Below are positions 9,220 through 19,118 of a DNA stretch of 37,706 bases, one piece after another. The DNA is taken from contig CALHAQ010000055.1 in assembly GCA_937931775.1 (NCBI GenBank), forward strand, positions 1-37,706, given 5' to 3'. The position numbers and the translations under genes were made by a program. Source of the stretch: an uncultured Candidatus Altimarinota bacterium. GTDB lineage: Bacteria > Patescibacteriota > Gracilibacteria > BD1-5 > UBA6164. Each line of letters begins with the position of its first letter. Position 1 is the stretch's first letter. A model generated the notes under the pieces. It did no database searches. It was not told the origin of the DNA and saw nothing but the letters and a program-made list of their open reading frames with translations.

Positions 9220-10104
9220 CTATTGACCACTTTCTTCCTTAGGTTCTTCTAAGAAAATATCAACCTTAAGATCAGTATCAATAGGAATATCCTGTAGAAC
9301 ACATTCGTAAATATCTCCTTTTTCACATACTGTTCCACTAGGCAGAGTACATGTATTTAGCTCTAAGTCTATCTCTCATCCATATTCTCAGCATATTTCA
9401 AAAAAAGATATTTCAGATTCTTGTTGCTCACTATCATTTGTCTCAATGAAAAACATACTCGAACTAGATGCAGGGAGAATATCTTCTGAAAATTCAGAAA
9501 TAGATTCTTGAGGAAATGTTTGAACTTCCTGATCTCATAAAGATCCAGGAATAATGGTGTCTTCTAAAGACTCAAGAATAGTTTCTGAAGTGCCTGGAAC
9601 CGTCTGTGGAAGTTCTTGTTTTTTCTGTGGTGCAATAAATTGGGCCTTACTATCTAAGTATGGAACTTCCTCTATATCATCAGGAACTTCTGATATTCCT
9701 TCTATTTGTTCGATAGATCGTACTTCTACATTATCATCTTCATACACATCTGGAGTGGTAAAGTCTTCACTTACTCTACTATCTTGAAGAACTTTCTCTT
9801 GCAATAATACTGCTTGAGGAGTTTCTCTGATATTATACACAGTTGTAAGAGCTCATACTATAAAAATAAAACTTCCAAATACTCAAATTATCTGAAAAAT
9901 AGAAAAACGAGACGGGACTTCATCTGCTTGAGATATAAAATATGACTCTTGCAAACGTCATTTCAGAATATTCTTAAACTCTTTCTTAGGATATGCGAGT
10001 TTATGAGTAGATTTAATCGTTTTTGCAATCTTTAGTGCTTCTTTTGTATCTATTTTTTCACCAAAAGCATCCTTGATTTCGGAAGTGTAGTCCTGATTTG
10101 GCAT
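9220..10104 (-). CDS. Membrane-anchored anti-sigma-like protein
   Basis: 294-aa protein. A lysine-rich cytoplasmic N-terminal part (about residues 1-60) precedes one transmembrane helix (about 70-92, FQIIGVFGSFIFIVGAL). An extended acidic, Pro- and Ser-rich extracytoplasmic linker (about 100-240) follows. The C-terminal Cys-containing segment has the order ICGEYGG, CTLPSG, CEKGDIYEC, resembling the small DUF333 (putative hemolysin) module. The gene starts 2 nt after the ECF sigma stop, the usual place for a cognate anti-sigma factor. The ATG at 10104 is preferred; an in-frame GTG at 10140 would overlap the sigma gene. No zinc-binding HxxxCxxC anti-sigma motif is present, so the role is inferred from position and topology. 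Confidence 0.55.
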
Positions 10105-10106
10105 GT

Positions 10107-10658
10107 TTACAATATAAGAAGTAATAATATGAGGGCTCACAGGTTTGCTTGCAATTTTTTCATAGTTCGAGAAAATATTTGTTTACAATTATCTTGTTTC
10201 TCTCAACATATACGAGAAATTTCTTTGTACCCTAGATCATCCCATATCCTGAGAGTTACTATTTCTCGCTCAAGTGGTTTAAGTGTATCAAGATATTTTA
10301 CAACTTCTTTAAGTTTATCTTTTGCATCAATCTCCGCAGCGAAGTCACTACTAATTCAAACCTGTGAAATATTTTCACTATCAACAAGTTCTTTCTTCGT
10401 TCTATAATAATCTATAACCGTATTATTCGCGATACAATATATCCAAGATTTAAAATTCGCATTTTCCTTTTCTCCAAAAAATTCAAGAGATTTCAATGCC
10501 TTCATCCAAACCTGGCTCGTGATATCTTCTGCTACTTGTTTATCACTTGTTTTTCTATATACAAAAGCAAAAATATTATCAATATAGCTGTCATACAAAT
10601 ATCCAAACGCTTCAAAATCACCGTTCTGAAATCTGGAGATGTATTTTCTATCTTGCAT
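10107..10658 (-). CDS. ECF-type RNA polymerase sigma factor
   Basis: 183-aa sigma-70 family protein. Region 2 is at about residues 10-75 (FEAFGYLYDSYIDNIFAFVYR, AEDITSQVWMKALKSL). Region 4 is at about 115-165 (LKPLEREIVTLRIWDDLGYKEISRICG, IFSRTMKKLQ). There is no region 1.1 or 3, as expected for the extracytoplasmic-function group. The next gene encodes a membrane-anchored protein, suggesting a sigma/anti-sigma pair. The C-terminus is odd: after ...KKLQANL a UGA (10139-10137) read as Gly extends the protein by GALILLLLIL, a hydrophobic tail not expected in this family. A standard-code reader would end the gene at that UGA. Confidence 0.88.
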
Positions 10659-10773
10659 CTACTACAACGAAAAGGTATATAAAAAGTGACAATATAGAAC
10701 TATAATAACAAAATCCTTGAAAAAAACTATGTATTTTATTATTCTATTGTTTGACAAAAAGTAATCATATTTC

Positions 10774-12771
10774 TTATATTAAGCCTTTTTCATTCAAGAA
10801 AGCATCAATCCGAACATCTCGTCAGAAAAAGTCTCGGAAAAGCTCTGAAGCTTTTTTAGTGGTTCCGGCTGAGAGTATATCCCTGAGAAACTTCTCAGAT
10901 ACCTCTGGAGAAAATATGTCTCAGGAGTCTTTAAAAGCTTTCCAAACCTCTTTTTCTATAATTTCTGCCCACATATAGCTATAATACCCAGCTGCATATC
11001 AGCCGTCGAATATGTGTGTAAAAGTAGTGTGTGGTGAATATACATCTCCCCTGGAAAGAGAAGAATTTATGTCATAATTCTTGATAACAAAATTATCAAG
11101 TGCTTCCTCACTACTAGGAATACCCTGACTATGCAAACCCATATCCATCATTGCGTAAGTATTTTGAGCGAGAATAAATTCTCCTGTTCCAAAATTATCA
11201 AGAAGTTCGAGTTTCTCTAGCATCTCCTCTGGTACTGATTCACCTGTATCTACGTGTTTTGCAAACAGACTCATCCCCTGACGATCACGACACCAGTTCT
11301 CTAAAAGCTGGCTTGGAAGTTCTACAAAGTCCCATTCCACATGAAATCCAGATAACTCAGAATGTGTACTACAAGAAAGCATTTCGTGAGTGGCATGACC
11401 AAACTCATGGAACATCGTCTCCACATCTGAGAGAGTCAGAAGCGTCTTTCCATCTGCTGCTTTCTGAAAATTACAAACATTTACAATAATTTTTTTATTA
11501 TTCTCATACTTTTCTCGCAAGATATTAGCCCAAGCTCATGGTCTTTTGAGTTCATTATAAAAATAGTCGGTAAAAAAATATGAAAGGAATTTGCCATTTT
11601 GTGATACTTCATATACGCTCACATCCTGATTATAGCTTTCTACTTCTAGTTTTTTCATTTCAATTCAATAGAGTTTATTAATAATAGTAAACATCCCCGT
11701 CAAAACTGACTCAAATTCAAAGTATTTTTTCAGCTGTTTATCATCTAGCGAATATTTTTCTTCTTTGAGTTTCCTCGCGTAATATCCTGTATCCCAGAGT
11801 TTCAGATCATCAAGCTTGAAATACTCTCTGATTTCATCAAGCTCTTGTTTAGATTTTGGTTTTGCCTTTTCTGATAACTGAGCAAATAAATTTATAATTT
11901 GCTCTGGAGATTCAGCCATTTTAAATTTAAGAGAGAGCCCAGCGTAATTATCAAATCCAAGTAATTTTGCTTTCTTATCTCGAGCTGTAAGAATCTTGAG
12001 AATCAGAGCTTTATTGTTATGTTTCCCACTTGTAGCAAAGGTATTTCTACTATCATAAAAATCCTTTCGTACATTCTGATCACTGCAGTACTTCATGATA
12101 GACATATATGATCACTGTGACGCATCAAAAAGATATCCCTCTTTCTTCTTTTCTTTCGCTCGATGTACAGCAGCATCTATATCATCATTTGGCATTTCTG
12201 AAAGAATATTCTTGTCAGTAATAATATACTCAAACTCTTTTTTACTATCTAAGACATTATTTGAGAATTTCTGAGAAAGTTCTGAAAGTTCTTTATTTAT
12301 TTTTTTCAGTTCTTCTTGATCGTCCTGCGGAAGAGATATTCATCGCACATCAAATGATTCTATAGATTTCGAGATAATTCTTGCTTGCTGCTGATCTAAA
12401 TTATTGTTTTCAAGACAAATTTTCAGCATATCATAGTATCTTTTAGAGTATGATACTTCATTCCCAAAATCTACATACTTTGGCTCAAAATCTTCTATTA
12501 TTTTTCGGATAATATCATCATTGTGTACTCACTGATAGTGCTCTAAAAGACCAAAGAAATAATCAAGCTTGGAGAAATCCTCAAAAATTTCAAAAGAAAT
12601 ATCCTCATCCTTTATTTTTAATTTATTTTCAAAATCTGCTTTTTCTTCCTCTAGAAGTTCCTCTAATATCTTTGGAGCCTGCGCTAAAACTTCTGGAGAA
12701 TAAAGAAATTTCAGATCTGGAAAATCTGTATTACTCAGAGCTTTTTGTACTTTTTGATTTACAGCGTTCAT
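10774..12771 (-). CDS. M3-family oligopeptidase (Dcp/OpdA-like zinc metallopeptidase)
   Basis: 665-aa peptidase of the thimet oligopeptidase family, about the normal length for the group. The zinc site HEFGH is at residues 455-459, followed by the downstream ELPSQLLENW helix that supplies the third ligand. The C-terminal DVYSPHTTFTHIFDG and YAAGYYSYMWAEII segments are characteristic of M3A enzymes. The role is cytoplasmic breakdown of short peptides, useful to an organism living on imported peptides. ATG 12771 is chosen because the homologous region starts here; an ORF extension to 12837 would cross the promoter of the divergent gene. It ends ...DAFLNEKGLI, like family members. Confidence 0.92.
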
Positions 12772-12845
12772 TGATTTTTTATAGCTAAAAATTATACTAA
12801 ATACTAGTGTAGGAAAATATTTTATTTTACAAAGCATTTTTCCCT

Positions 12846-13274
12846 ATGGTATATCAACTCAAAACAAAGCTCAACGATGCAGATGTGAGAGAGTTTTTAA
12901 ACTCAATAGAAGAGCAGCAAAAGAAAGAAGATAGTTTTAAGCTTCTTGATATATTTACTCGTATAACTTGAGAGCCAGCTAAAATGTGGTGAAGCTCTAT
13001 TATCTGATTTGGGAGCTACCACTATGTATACGCATCAGGACAAGAGTGAGACTGGATGCGAACAGGATTTTCTCCGCGTAAAGGTGCTCTAAGCGTCTAT
13101 ATAATGCCTGGATATAATTTTGATGAAATGCAGGATCTTATGGATACACTCTGAAAATATAAAGCCTGAAGATCATGTCTTAACATCAAAAAACTTTCAG
13201 ACATAGATCTGGAAGTTTTAGAGAAAATAATCAGTACAGGACTGGAGGCTATGAAGGAGAAGTATCCTGAATAG
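12846..13274 (+). CDS. DUF1801 (YdhG-like) domain protein
   Basis: 142-aa protein divergent from the oligopeptidase. It shows the DUF1801 order: N-terminal helix (DVREFLNSIEEQQKKEDSFKLL), EPAKMWGSSIIGFGSYHYVY (about residues 45-65), FSPRKGALSVYIMPG (about 77-91) and a C-terminal GRSCLNIKKLSDID segment. The family is small, soluble and of unknown function, distantly related to frataxin-like folds. Six UGA codons encode Gly, including those in the conserved WGSSIIGFGSY block. Ends in TAG. Confidence 0.8.
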
Positions 13275-13291
13275 TAACATATAAATATGTA

Positions 13292-13319
13292 TTGACTTTA
13301 TTATTAATTTATATATAAG
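13292..13319 (+). promoter_or_regulatory. Putative promoter for the 299-aa gene
   Basis: TTGACT (13292-13297), a 16-nt spacer and TATAAG (13314-13319). It lies within a very AT-rich 77-nt gap, about 30 nt upstream of the ATG. Confidence 0.4.
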
Positions 13320-13351
13320 TATATATAAATAATATTTATATATTTAAATAT

Positions 13352-14251
13352 ATGTGAAAAGAATTTAGGTGTCCTTTCGAAAAGCTATGAGAAGAAAAAG
13401 GAACAAATATTCATTTATCTTTAGATGAGAATAGTAATAATGAAATAGAGTGAGCCATCAAAAAATTTGTTGAAAATAAAAAAGATGATATGTCCTCTCT
13501 TATTATCAAACTACCTCAAGATATTATCAAAAATTGTTCTTCAAATGAAGATTTAATTGAGCCATTATTTGAGCATCAGGTCTATATCATGTCAAAAATT
13601 TTAGAAAGAGCACTTTATCCCTTTCTCCAATACCAAAAAATATGATACAAAAGGATATGATGAAATCTAAAAATTCAAATAAAAAAACGTCCTGAGCTTG
13701 CAAGAGTTGCAAATGAATTAACGAAAAAAATTGGAAAAGTATCATGTTTTGATGATTTATACACTTTTTTAAATCAAGATATGAGTAGTGGAGATTACTC
13801 TAAAAATGTTTTAAATTCCCCTGTATATACACTAAAAAACTTACTATGAGATGTAATTATCGAATTGTGACTATGAAGCTTAAGATTTAATGAACTTCCT
13901 CTCGATACTTCTATTGATTTTTTTTGAATAATACGCACTCCCTTTTATGACAAAAGAATTTGAAGATATAGTGAAAATTTAGAAATGGTTATAACAAGAA
14001 GTAAGGATTTCTTTGACCTTCCTGAACATGTAAGACAAAAAATACGAACAGACTCAAATACTATTATAAACAAATGTGGAATTAATGTTGAAGATATTAC
14101 AGATGGAATGCAACCAGCAGGTTTATGGTTAGAAAATAGGGATACTCAGACAATAAAATTAATGTCATGAGAGGTACTTACTGTAAAAACTCAAACAACA
14201 GCAGATTTTTTAAGAGAGCTTATGGATTGACAATGACTTAAACAAATATAA
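13352..14251 (+). CDS. Protein of unknown function (299 aa)
   Basis: I do not recognise this protein. It begins MGKEFRCPFEKLGEEKGTN and has no signal peptide or membrane segment. The middle is basic (KIQIKKRPELARVANELTKK, about residues 108-127) and the C-terminal half is mixed alpha/beta (LPEHVRQKIRTDSNTIINKCGINVEDI). TGA codons occur throughout, for instance two adjacent Gly in YKRIGGNL, so it is adapted to this code. Codon choice leans more to TTA and AAT than neighbouring genes, which could hint at different ancestry. Its stop directly abuts the convergent rlmH stop (14251/14252). Confidence 0.75.
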
Positions 14252-14704
14252 TTATTTATGATACCCACTTCATCTCTCTATTTCACTACATCTATACACC
14301 TGTTCTAAAAGGACAGTAAATGCGAGGCTATGTGGGAGTACCATTCTCCCAAGTGAGAGTTCAAGATTAATAAAATGTTTCAAAAGAGAATAATCAAGTC
14401 CATTTGCTCAGCCGATAGCAAGAATAATCTTCTTCCCTTCATTTTTTTGTGTTTCTATAGTGTTTCTAAATTCCTCTGTTGAAAGATTTTTCCCATGAGG
14501 TGACAATACGATTTTATATCCATGTTCTTTTTGGAGTCTCTCGTCTAGGATTTTAGATTCAGCAAGTATGATTTGCTTAGGAGTTCCTTTTTTAACTGGT
14601 TTCAGTTCAATTATCTCTACTTGTTTTCCCAAACGCTTTTTATATTCACAGACAGCCTCTGAGAAATGTTTATGAGAATCAGCGAAAATATATATTTTAA
14701 TCAT
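14252..14704 (-). CDS. rlmH: 23S rRNA (pseudouridine1915-N3)-methyltransferase RlmH
   Basis: 150-aa SPOUT-family methyltransferase, close to the family's usual length of about 155. It has the AdoMet-binding knot loop ILAIGGANGL (about residues 94-103), the RMVLPHSLALTVLLEQVYR helix and the characteristic C-terminal GYHK ending (148-150 = YHK). RlmH methylates pseudouridine 1915 in helix 69 of 23S rRNA on assembled ribosomes. UGA encodes one of the two conserved glycines of GGANG. It is monocistronic, convergent with the 299-aa gene and divergent from the YegP gene. Confidence 0.95.
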
Positions 14705-14778
14705 GTCAGTATATGAAATATTGATATTACTCTAAAAATAACTAGAATACTCTCGTTTACAATTTAATTTTTATTCCC

Positions 14779-15108
14779 ATGGGAAAATTTGAAATATACT
14801 GCGATAAAGCAGGAGAACATAGATTTAGACTCAAAGCTGGTAATGGACAAATCATTCTTGCTTCTGAAGGATATTCTTCAAAAGATGGATGTGAAAATGG
14901 TATTGAATCTGTAAGAAAAAACTCTCAGGATATGGCTATGTTCGAAAAAACAGAAACTTCGAGCTGAAAACCAAGGTTTAATCTCAAAGCTGGTAATGGT
15001 CAAATAATTGGAGTAAGTGAAGTATATGAATCAGAAAGTGCATGTGATAACGGTATTGAATCTGTTATGAAAAATGCTCCCGATGCTGAGGTCGTAGAGT
15101 GTGATTAA
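14779..15108 (+). CDS. YegP/DUF1508 protein with two tandem repeats
   Basis: 109-aa protein made of two copies of the DUF1508 unit of about 50 residues. Each contains FRLKAGNGQII or FNLKAGNGQII followed by SE-Y-S and a C-NGIESV-KN helix (residues about 15-52 and 66-103). A 17-nt stretch is identical in both copies (14830-14846 and 14983-14999), 153 nt apart. Family members are small cytoplasmic beta-sheet proteins of unknown role. Standard-code reading would cut it between the two repeats at a UGA that encodes Gly in the linker. It ends at TAA 15106-15108 just before a bidirectional terminator. Confidence 0.9.
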
Positions 15109-15126
15109 TCACATAAAAAAAGAATT

Positions 15127-15156
15127 AAAAAACTCTGGGAATCCCCAGAGTTTTTT
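15127..15156. terminator. Bidirectional terminator between yegP-like and pheA genes
   Basis: A 13-bp stem, AAAAAACTCTGGG against CCCAGAGTTTTTT, with a short loop, flanked by A and T tracts. It ends transcription of both convergent genes. The last codon of the pheA gene overlaps its right arm. Confidence 0.88.
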
Positions 15157-15967
15157 AGTATTCTCAAATAATTCTCATATTAGCTGTATGATTTTCTAAA
15201 TCTTTTAGAGACTGAGAAACAGGAATATCTGACAGTACCCCATCGAGGTCAAGCCAGAAAGTAAAAGTAGATTTATCTCTATAGTTAGGAAGACTTTCAA
15301 GTTTTGTGAGATTTACATTATTTTGAGAAAAAGCCCCAAGACACTCATGAAGACTTGATGGCATATGATGAATATCAAATAATATACTTGTTTTGTTTTT
15401 TGTCTGAGAATACTCTAATTCTAAGTCTTTATGACAAATTACAGCAAATCGTGTCGTATTTTCTTGTTGATCTTGTATATTTTTATCTAGAATATTAAGT
15501 CCATGAATCTCAGCTGCAAGCTGAGAACATACTGCTGCTTTTCCAGAATCCTGAGTCTCACTCACATGTTTTGCAGCAAGAGCTGTATCACTATATACCA
15601 TAGGATCAATACCCTTTTCCTTGAGATATTTATGACATTGCTCAAGAGCTGGCATCTGCGAATATGCTTTTGTAATATTATCTATACTCGCCTCTTTTGA
15701 GCAAAGACAATGATTTATTGGCATATTATACTCTCAGATAATTTTACAATCATGTTTCAAAAAACCATGAAGATTTGGATGAATACTTCACATATATGAG
15801 TTTTCTATTGCGAGTACTGCTATATCATTTTTTCAAATAGCATCCCAAACATCTTTAAAATCCTGTTTTCATTCTATAGAATCGATTTCTCAATTTAAAT
15901 CTTTTTCTATTGCAAGTGAAGCACTATGCATATAACTCCCTGGATTTCCCTGATAATAAATATTCAT
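15155..15967 (-). CDS. pheA: Prephenate dehydratase
   Basis: 270-aa enzyme converting prephenate to phenylpyruvate in phenylalanine synthesis. The catalytic domain holds IAVLAIENSYMGSIHPNL (about residues 51-68) and the TRF motif (172-174). A C-terminal ACT regulatory domain (about 190-255, beginning KTSILFDIHHMPSSL) includes the ESLPNYRD sequence, a variant of the Phe-binding ESRP motif. The ATG at 15967 gives the usual start next to MNIYYQGNPGSY. UGA = Gly extends the C-terminus two residues past the final UGA (...RIIGEY) to TAA. A lone aromatic-pathway enzyme is notable if this is a reduced CPR genome. Confidence 0.9.
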
Positions 15968-16023
15968 GTAGTTTTATAAAAAATTGATTGTATGAAGATA
16001 TGTATTTCTAGAGAGAATCAAAA

Positions 16024-16851
16024 TTATTTTTTGAGTTTTATAACTATATATGGAAACACAATAACAGCATTGTACACTCTTTTCAAACGCTGCATCTTTC
16101 ATGGTGAAGTAAATATTCGATATAACCACTCAAATCCTGCTGATCTCCAAAGCTGTGGAGCTCTTTTTTGATATCAAATGAAATAATCAAAACTCGAGCC
16201 TATTCATAAACCAATTCGCAAATTATTACACGAGTTTAAAGCTTCTAGAATAGACAATTCTTGCTTCTTCATTCAAAGAGTTGAAAATACTATTTTAGCT
16301 CATGAATGATCTATACTCTGAAATATTTTTTCTTTTTCTTTAGATCTGTATATATAGAAATCAAATAAAAGCTCAGGGAATACTCTCTGTAGTTTTTCTT
16401 GAAATACTTTCTGACTTGCTACTTTTCCTACGTCTCAAGGGTTGTATAAATCAAGTATTGCTACCCTGATTCCATGTTTAGAAGCATACTTTACAAGATC
16501 TTTGCTAAGATCACTCCCACATATCCTCTCTCAGTACTTTTTGTAGAGATATTTTTTCCTCAATATAATATTTAATATATATACTGGTAATAAGGAAATC
16601 TTTAAAAACTTTGGAAGTTTTGAATCATTTATTTGATACGCAAGATACAAACCTATCCCATCACTCGTGAGATAATCTGCCTGCATGAGAAGTCATAAAA
16701 ACTCCTCATCTTCAAGCGTTTTGAGGCAAATCTCTGGATTTGGAGTAAAAATTGATCTTCCTTTTCATTCAGATGAATTTATATACTGAGTAATTTTACT
16801 AAAGAAATCTCAGTAGTTATATTTTCAAATTTCAAGCCTAAATATTTTCAT
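16024..16851 (-). CDS. WecG/TagA/CpsF-family glycosyltransferase (GT26)
   Basis: 275-aa GT26 enzyme, the family that transfers N-acetylmannosaminyl or glucosyl residues to lipid-linked sugars. Visible motifs: FTPNPEICLKTL (about residues 35-46), a catalytic-type DYLTSDGIGL (about 59-68), GIRVAILDLYNPGD, then GLGIGSSFDYFIGYQKRAPQ and GFEWLYRI near the C-terminus, all standard for the family. It likely acts at the cytoplasmic face in cell-surface polysaccharide synthesis. It is divergent from a strong promoter at 16872-16900 and 56 nt downstream of pheA. The acceptor cannot be deduced. Confidence 0.9.
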
Positions 16852-16871
16852 GAATTGTCTAGTAGTTATTT

Positions 16872-16900
16872 TTGACCCCTATTTTGGAGTATGATACAAT
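16872..16900 (+). promoter_or_regulatory. Strong promoter for the 87-aa gene
   Basis: TTGACC (16872-16877), a 17-nt spacer and TACAAT (16895-16900). The leader is about 25 nt and AT-rich, with no Shine-Dalgarno sequence before the ATG at 16933. One of the best sigma-70-type promoters in the window. Confidence 0.6.
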
Positions 16901-16932
16901 TATTATAGAAATTAATTATTAAAAACAAAACT

Positions 16933-17196
16933 ATGAGTTCTTTCTTTAGTAAAATAATGCCAGGACAAGCAGAAGTAACAAGAGAAGCTCCTGAAGCAAT
17001 GGGTGCAGGATTCGAATCTCACATCGCAAATTCAGCAGCTACAGCAGTACTAGAATGAGAAGCAAGAGAGCCTATCTTTGCTCTCCCAGAGGGACATCTA
17101 GCAGAAAAAATCGGATGATTTGGCAATGCAGAAGTGTTTTGGTTAGGGACAGATTCTATAGGAGAAGACGGTCAAAATACTATGTATATGGGATAA
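16933..17196 (+). CDS. Small protein of unknown function (87 aa)
   Basis: Unrecognised 87-aa soluble protein starting MSSFFSKIMPGQAEVTR. It is rich in Ala, Gly and Glu, with FALPEGHLAEKIGGFGNAEVFWLG in the middle in two UGA-containing stretches. There is no signal peptide or TM segment. It has its own strong promoter and a strong terminator, so it is a separate and probably well-expressed unit. Codon choice (GCA, GGA, AGA) matches the housekeeping genes nearby. Confidence 0.75.
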
Positions 17197-17247
17197 TAAT
17201 ATCGGTTAAAACCTTAACTCAGAGAATGCGCATCTCGCGAGTTTCAT

Positions 17248-17280
17248 AAAAAATCTTCCTTCGTATTGGAAGATTTTTTT
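17248..17280 (+). terminator. Terminator after the 87-aa gene
   Basis: A 12-bp stem AAAAAATCTTCC / GGAAGATTTTTT with an 8-nt loop and a run of seven T. It stands 51 nt after the stop and 22 nt before the next start. Confidence 0.88.
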
Positions 17281-17302
17281 ATTTGTATATAATTCCCTGT
17301 AT

Positions 17303-18424
17303 ATGAATAACTCTATAAAAAATAAACGTGTTGCTATAGTCTGTGACTGGATAAAAGACTGGTGAGGAGCCGAACTGGTACTCCAGGAGCTTATGAGGAT
17401 CTTTCCTGACGCTGATATTTTCACCAGCGTCTTTTGGCAACAAGGTAATCCTCTCTTTGAATCACGGAAAGTAACTACAAGCTTTATTCAAAAATTTCCC
17501 ATAATAGGAAAGTCTCACAAACTCGCACTGACTCTCAGACCACAAGCATTTGAATGATTTGATGTAAGCAAGTATGACATAGTAATTTCTAGTAGTAGTG
17601 CTGAGTCTAAATGAGTGATTACTAAACCTAACTGCATCCAAATATGTTATTGCCATACTCCAACGCGATATTTTTGGAGTCACTATGAAGAATATCTTTC
17701 TATGATGGAATTTGGGATACTTAATCCTCTCGGAAAATGGCTCATGCCAAAACTCATAAAAAATCTACGAAGATGGGATTTTTGTGCAGCACAGCGTCCT
17801 GACTATTTCATCGCAAATAGCAAAAATACTCAAAAGAGAATCAAAAAATATTACAAAAGAGAAAGCATTGTGATTTACCCAAGTATAGATATTTCTGAGT
17901 TCCCTCTCACAGCAGAAAAACAAGATTATTATCTCGCTGTGGGACGATGTATCCCCTACAAAAAATTTGATCTATTAGTAGAAACATTTAATGCAAACGG
18001 AAAAGCGCTTATAATTGCAACAAATACAGATAATAAACTCTATAGAAAGCTAAGAAAAAAATCAAAAACAAACATTATCTGGAAAATGAATCTCCCAAGA
18101 AATGAAATTATAAGTCTCTACGCATCAGCAAAATGTTTCGTATTTCCCCCAGAAGAAGACTTCTGACTGGTTCCTATCGAAGCCCAAGCTACTGGTACTC
18201 CAGTAATAGCCTACTGAGTATGATGAGCTCTCGAAACAGTAATAGAGTGAAAAACAGGTGTATTTTTTAAAGAGCAAACTCCCAAAAGTCTACAAAAAGC
18301 TCTAGATAAATTTGAAACTATGAGTTTTGATCCAAGTACTATCAGAAAGCATGCAGAACAATTTGATAATAAAATTTTTGAAAACGAATTAGTAAGTTTT
18401 ATTCAAAATAAAATTAATTCGTAA
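17303..18424 (+). CDS. Group 1 (GT4) glycosyltransferase
   Basis: 373-aa GT-B fold enzyme. The N-terminal domain has CDWIKDWGGAELVLQEL (the usual GGAE motif, about residues 15-30) and an SSSAESKG strand. The C-terminal nucleotide-sugar domain has YYLAVGRCIPYKKFDLLVE and the EDFGLVPIEAQATGTPVIAY block (about 285-304) that binds the sugar donor. It probably builds cell-surface glycans, in keeping with the GT26 gene on the other strand. UGA codons encode conserved glycines in both motifs. The last 11 nt overlap the convergent delta'-like gene. Confidence 0.92.
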
Positions 18425-19115
18425 GAAGCAATATATACTTATCTACAATATACTTTCCTTGTAGATTGTTCTTAAGAATCCCATTTATATCATCATGGAG
18501 TTCATCAAGTAAATGAATATGAGTTTTATACTCGTATATATATCATATAAGGGCTTTGAGAAAATCTATATACTCAGACTTTTCAAATTTTCATGAAAAA
18601 AAATATCGTATGAGCTCATCTGAACTTCCCTCTATATGTGATCATATCATAGAATAATAGAATCCTCATTCTCATCCCGTAAGAGGTTTGGAAATTCAGC
18701 TTTGTAGAATCTGTACTCTTGAGAGTATGGTTTCAAGAATACCTGATTCTGAGTTATTTGTGAGTAATATAATATTTCCTTCTCCGGGTTCTTCAAAAAA
18801 CTTCAGACAAGCATTTTGCGATTGAGGACTCATGCGAGAAATATTTTCTATTAAAAATATTTGAAATGCAAAACGAGGACGTACATCTCAGAAAGATATA
18901 AACTTTTTGAGTTCATCTATCTTAAGAGTTTCTCAATTGTCACTAAGATGAAAAAGACTTTGTACGTCTATGTTATTTTTCACGAGCATTTCTCTCGCAA
19001 ATGACTCTACTTCATTATTAAGTATTTCTAAGTTTTGAGATATAAATAAAAAAGGAGATATTTCTCCCTTTTTTATTATAGCTTTCTCTACATGTTCAAA
19101 AATTTTACTCTCCAT
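18414..19115 (-). CDS. DNA polymerase III delta'-like (clamp-loader) protein
   Basis: 233-aa protein related to HolB/DnaX AAA+ domains but short. It shows FIENISRMSPQSQNACLKFFEEPGEGN-type sequence (about residues 92-118), matching the delta' box of sensor 1 and the LLKxLEEP motif, then ILLTNNSESGILETILSRVQIL (TIxSRxQ). A Walker A motif is not evident, as usual for delta'. It would form part of the replication clamp loader. The start ATG is 3 nt after the stop of the lipoprotein gene. The small size means the C-terminal collar domain is reduced. Confidence 0.75.
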
Positions 19116-19118
19116 ATT

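Noticed and set aside
10104..10140. GTG at 10140 as start of the anti-sigma-like gene
   Set aside because: It would overlap the sigma gene by about 34 nt; ATG 10104 directly after the sigma stop is simpler.
12772..12837. Upstream extension of the M3 peptidase to 12837
   Set aside because: The added residues are hydrophobic and unlike the family; they occupy the divergent promoter gap.
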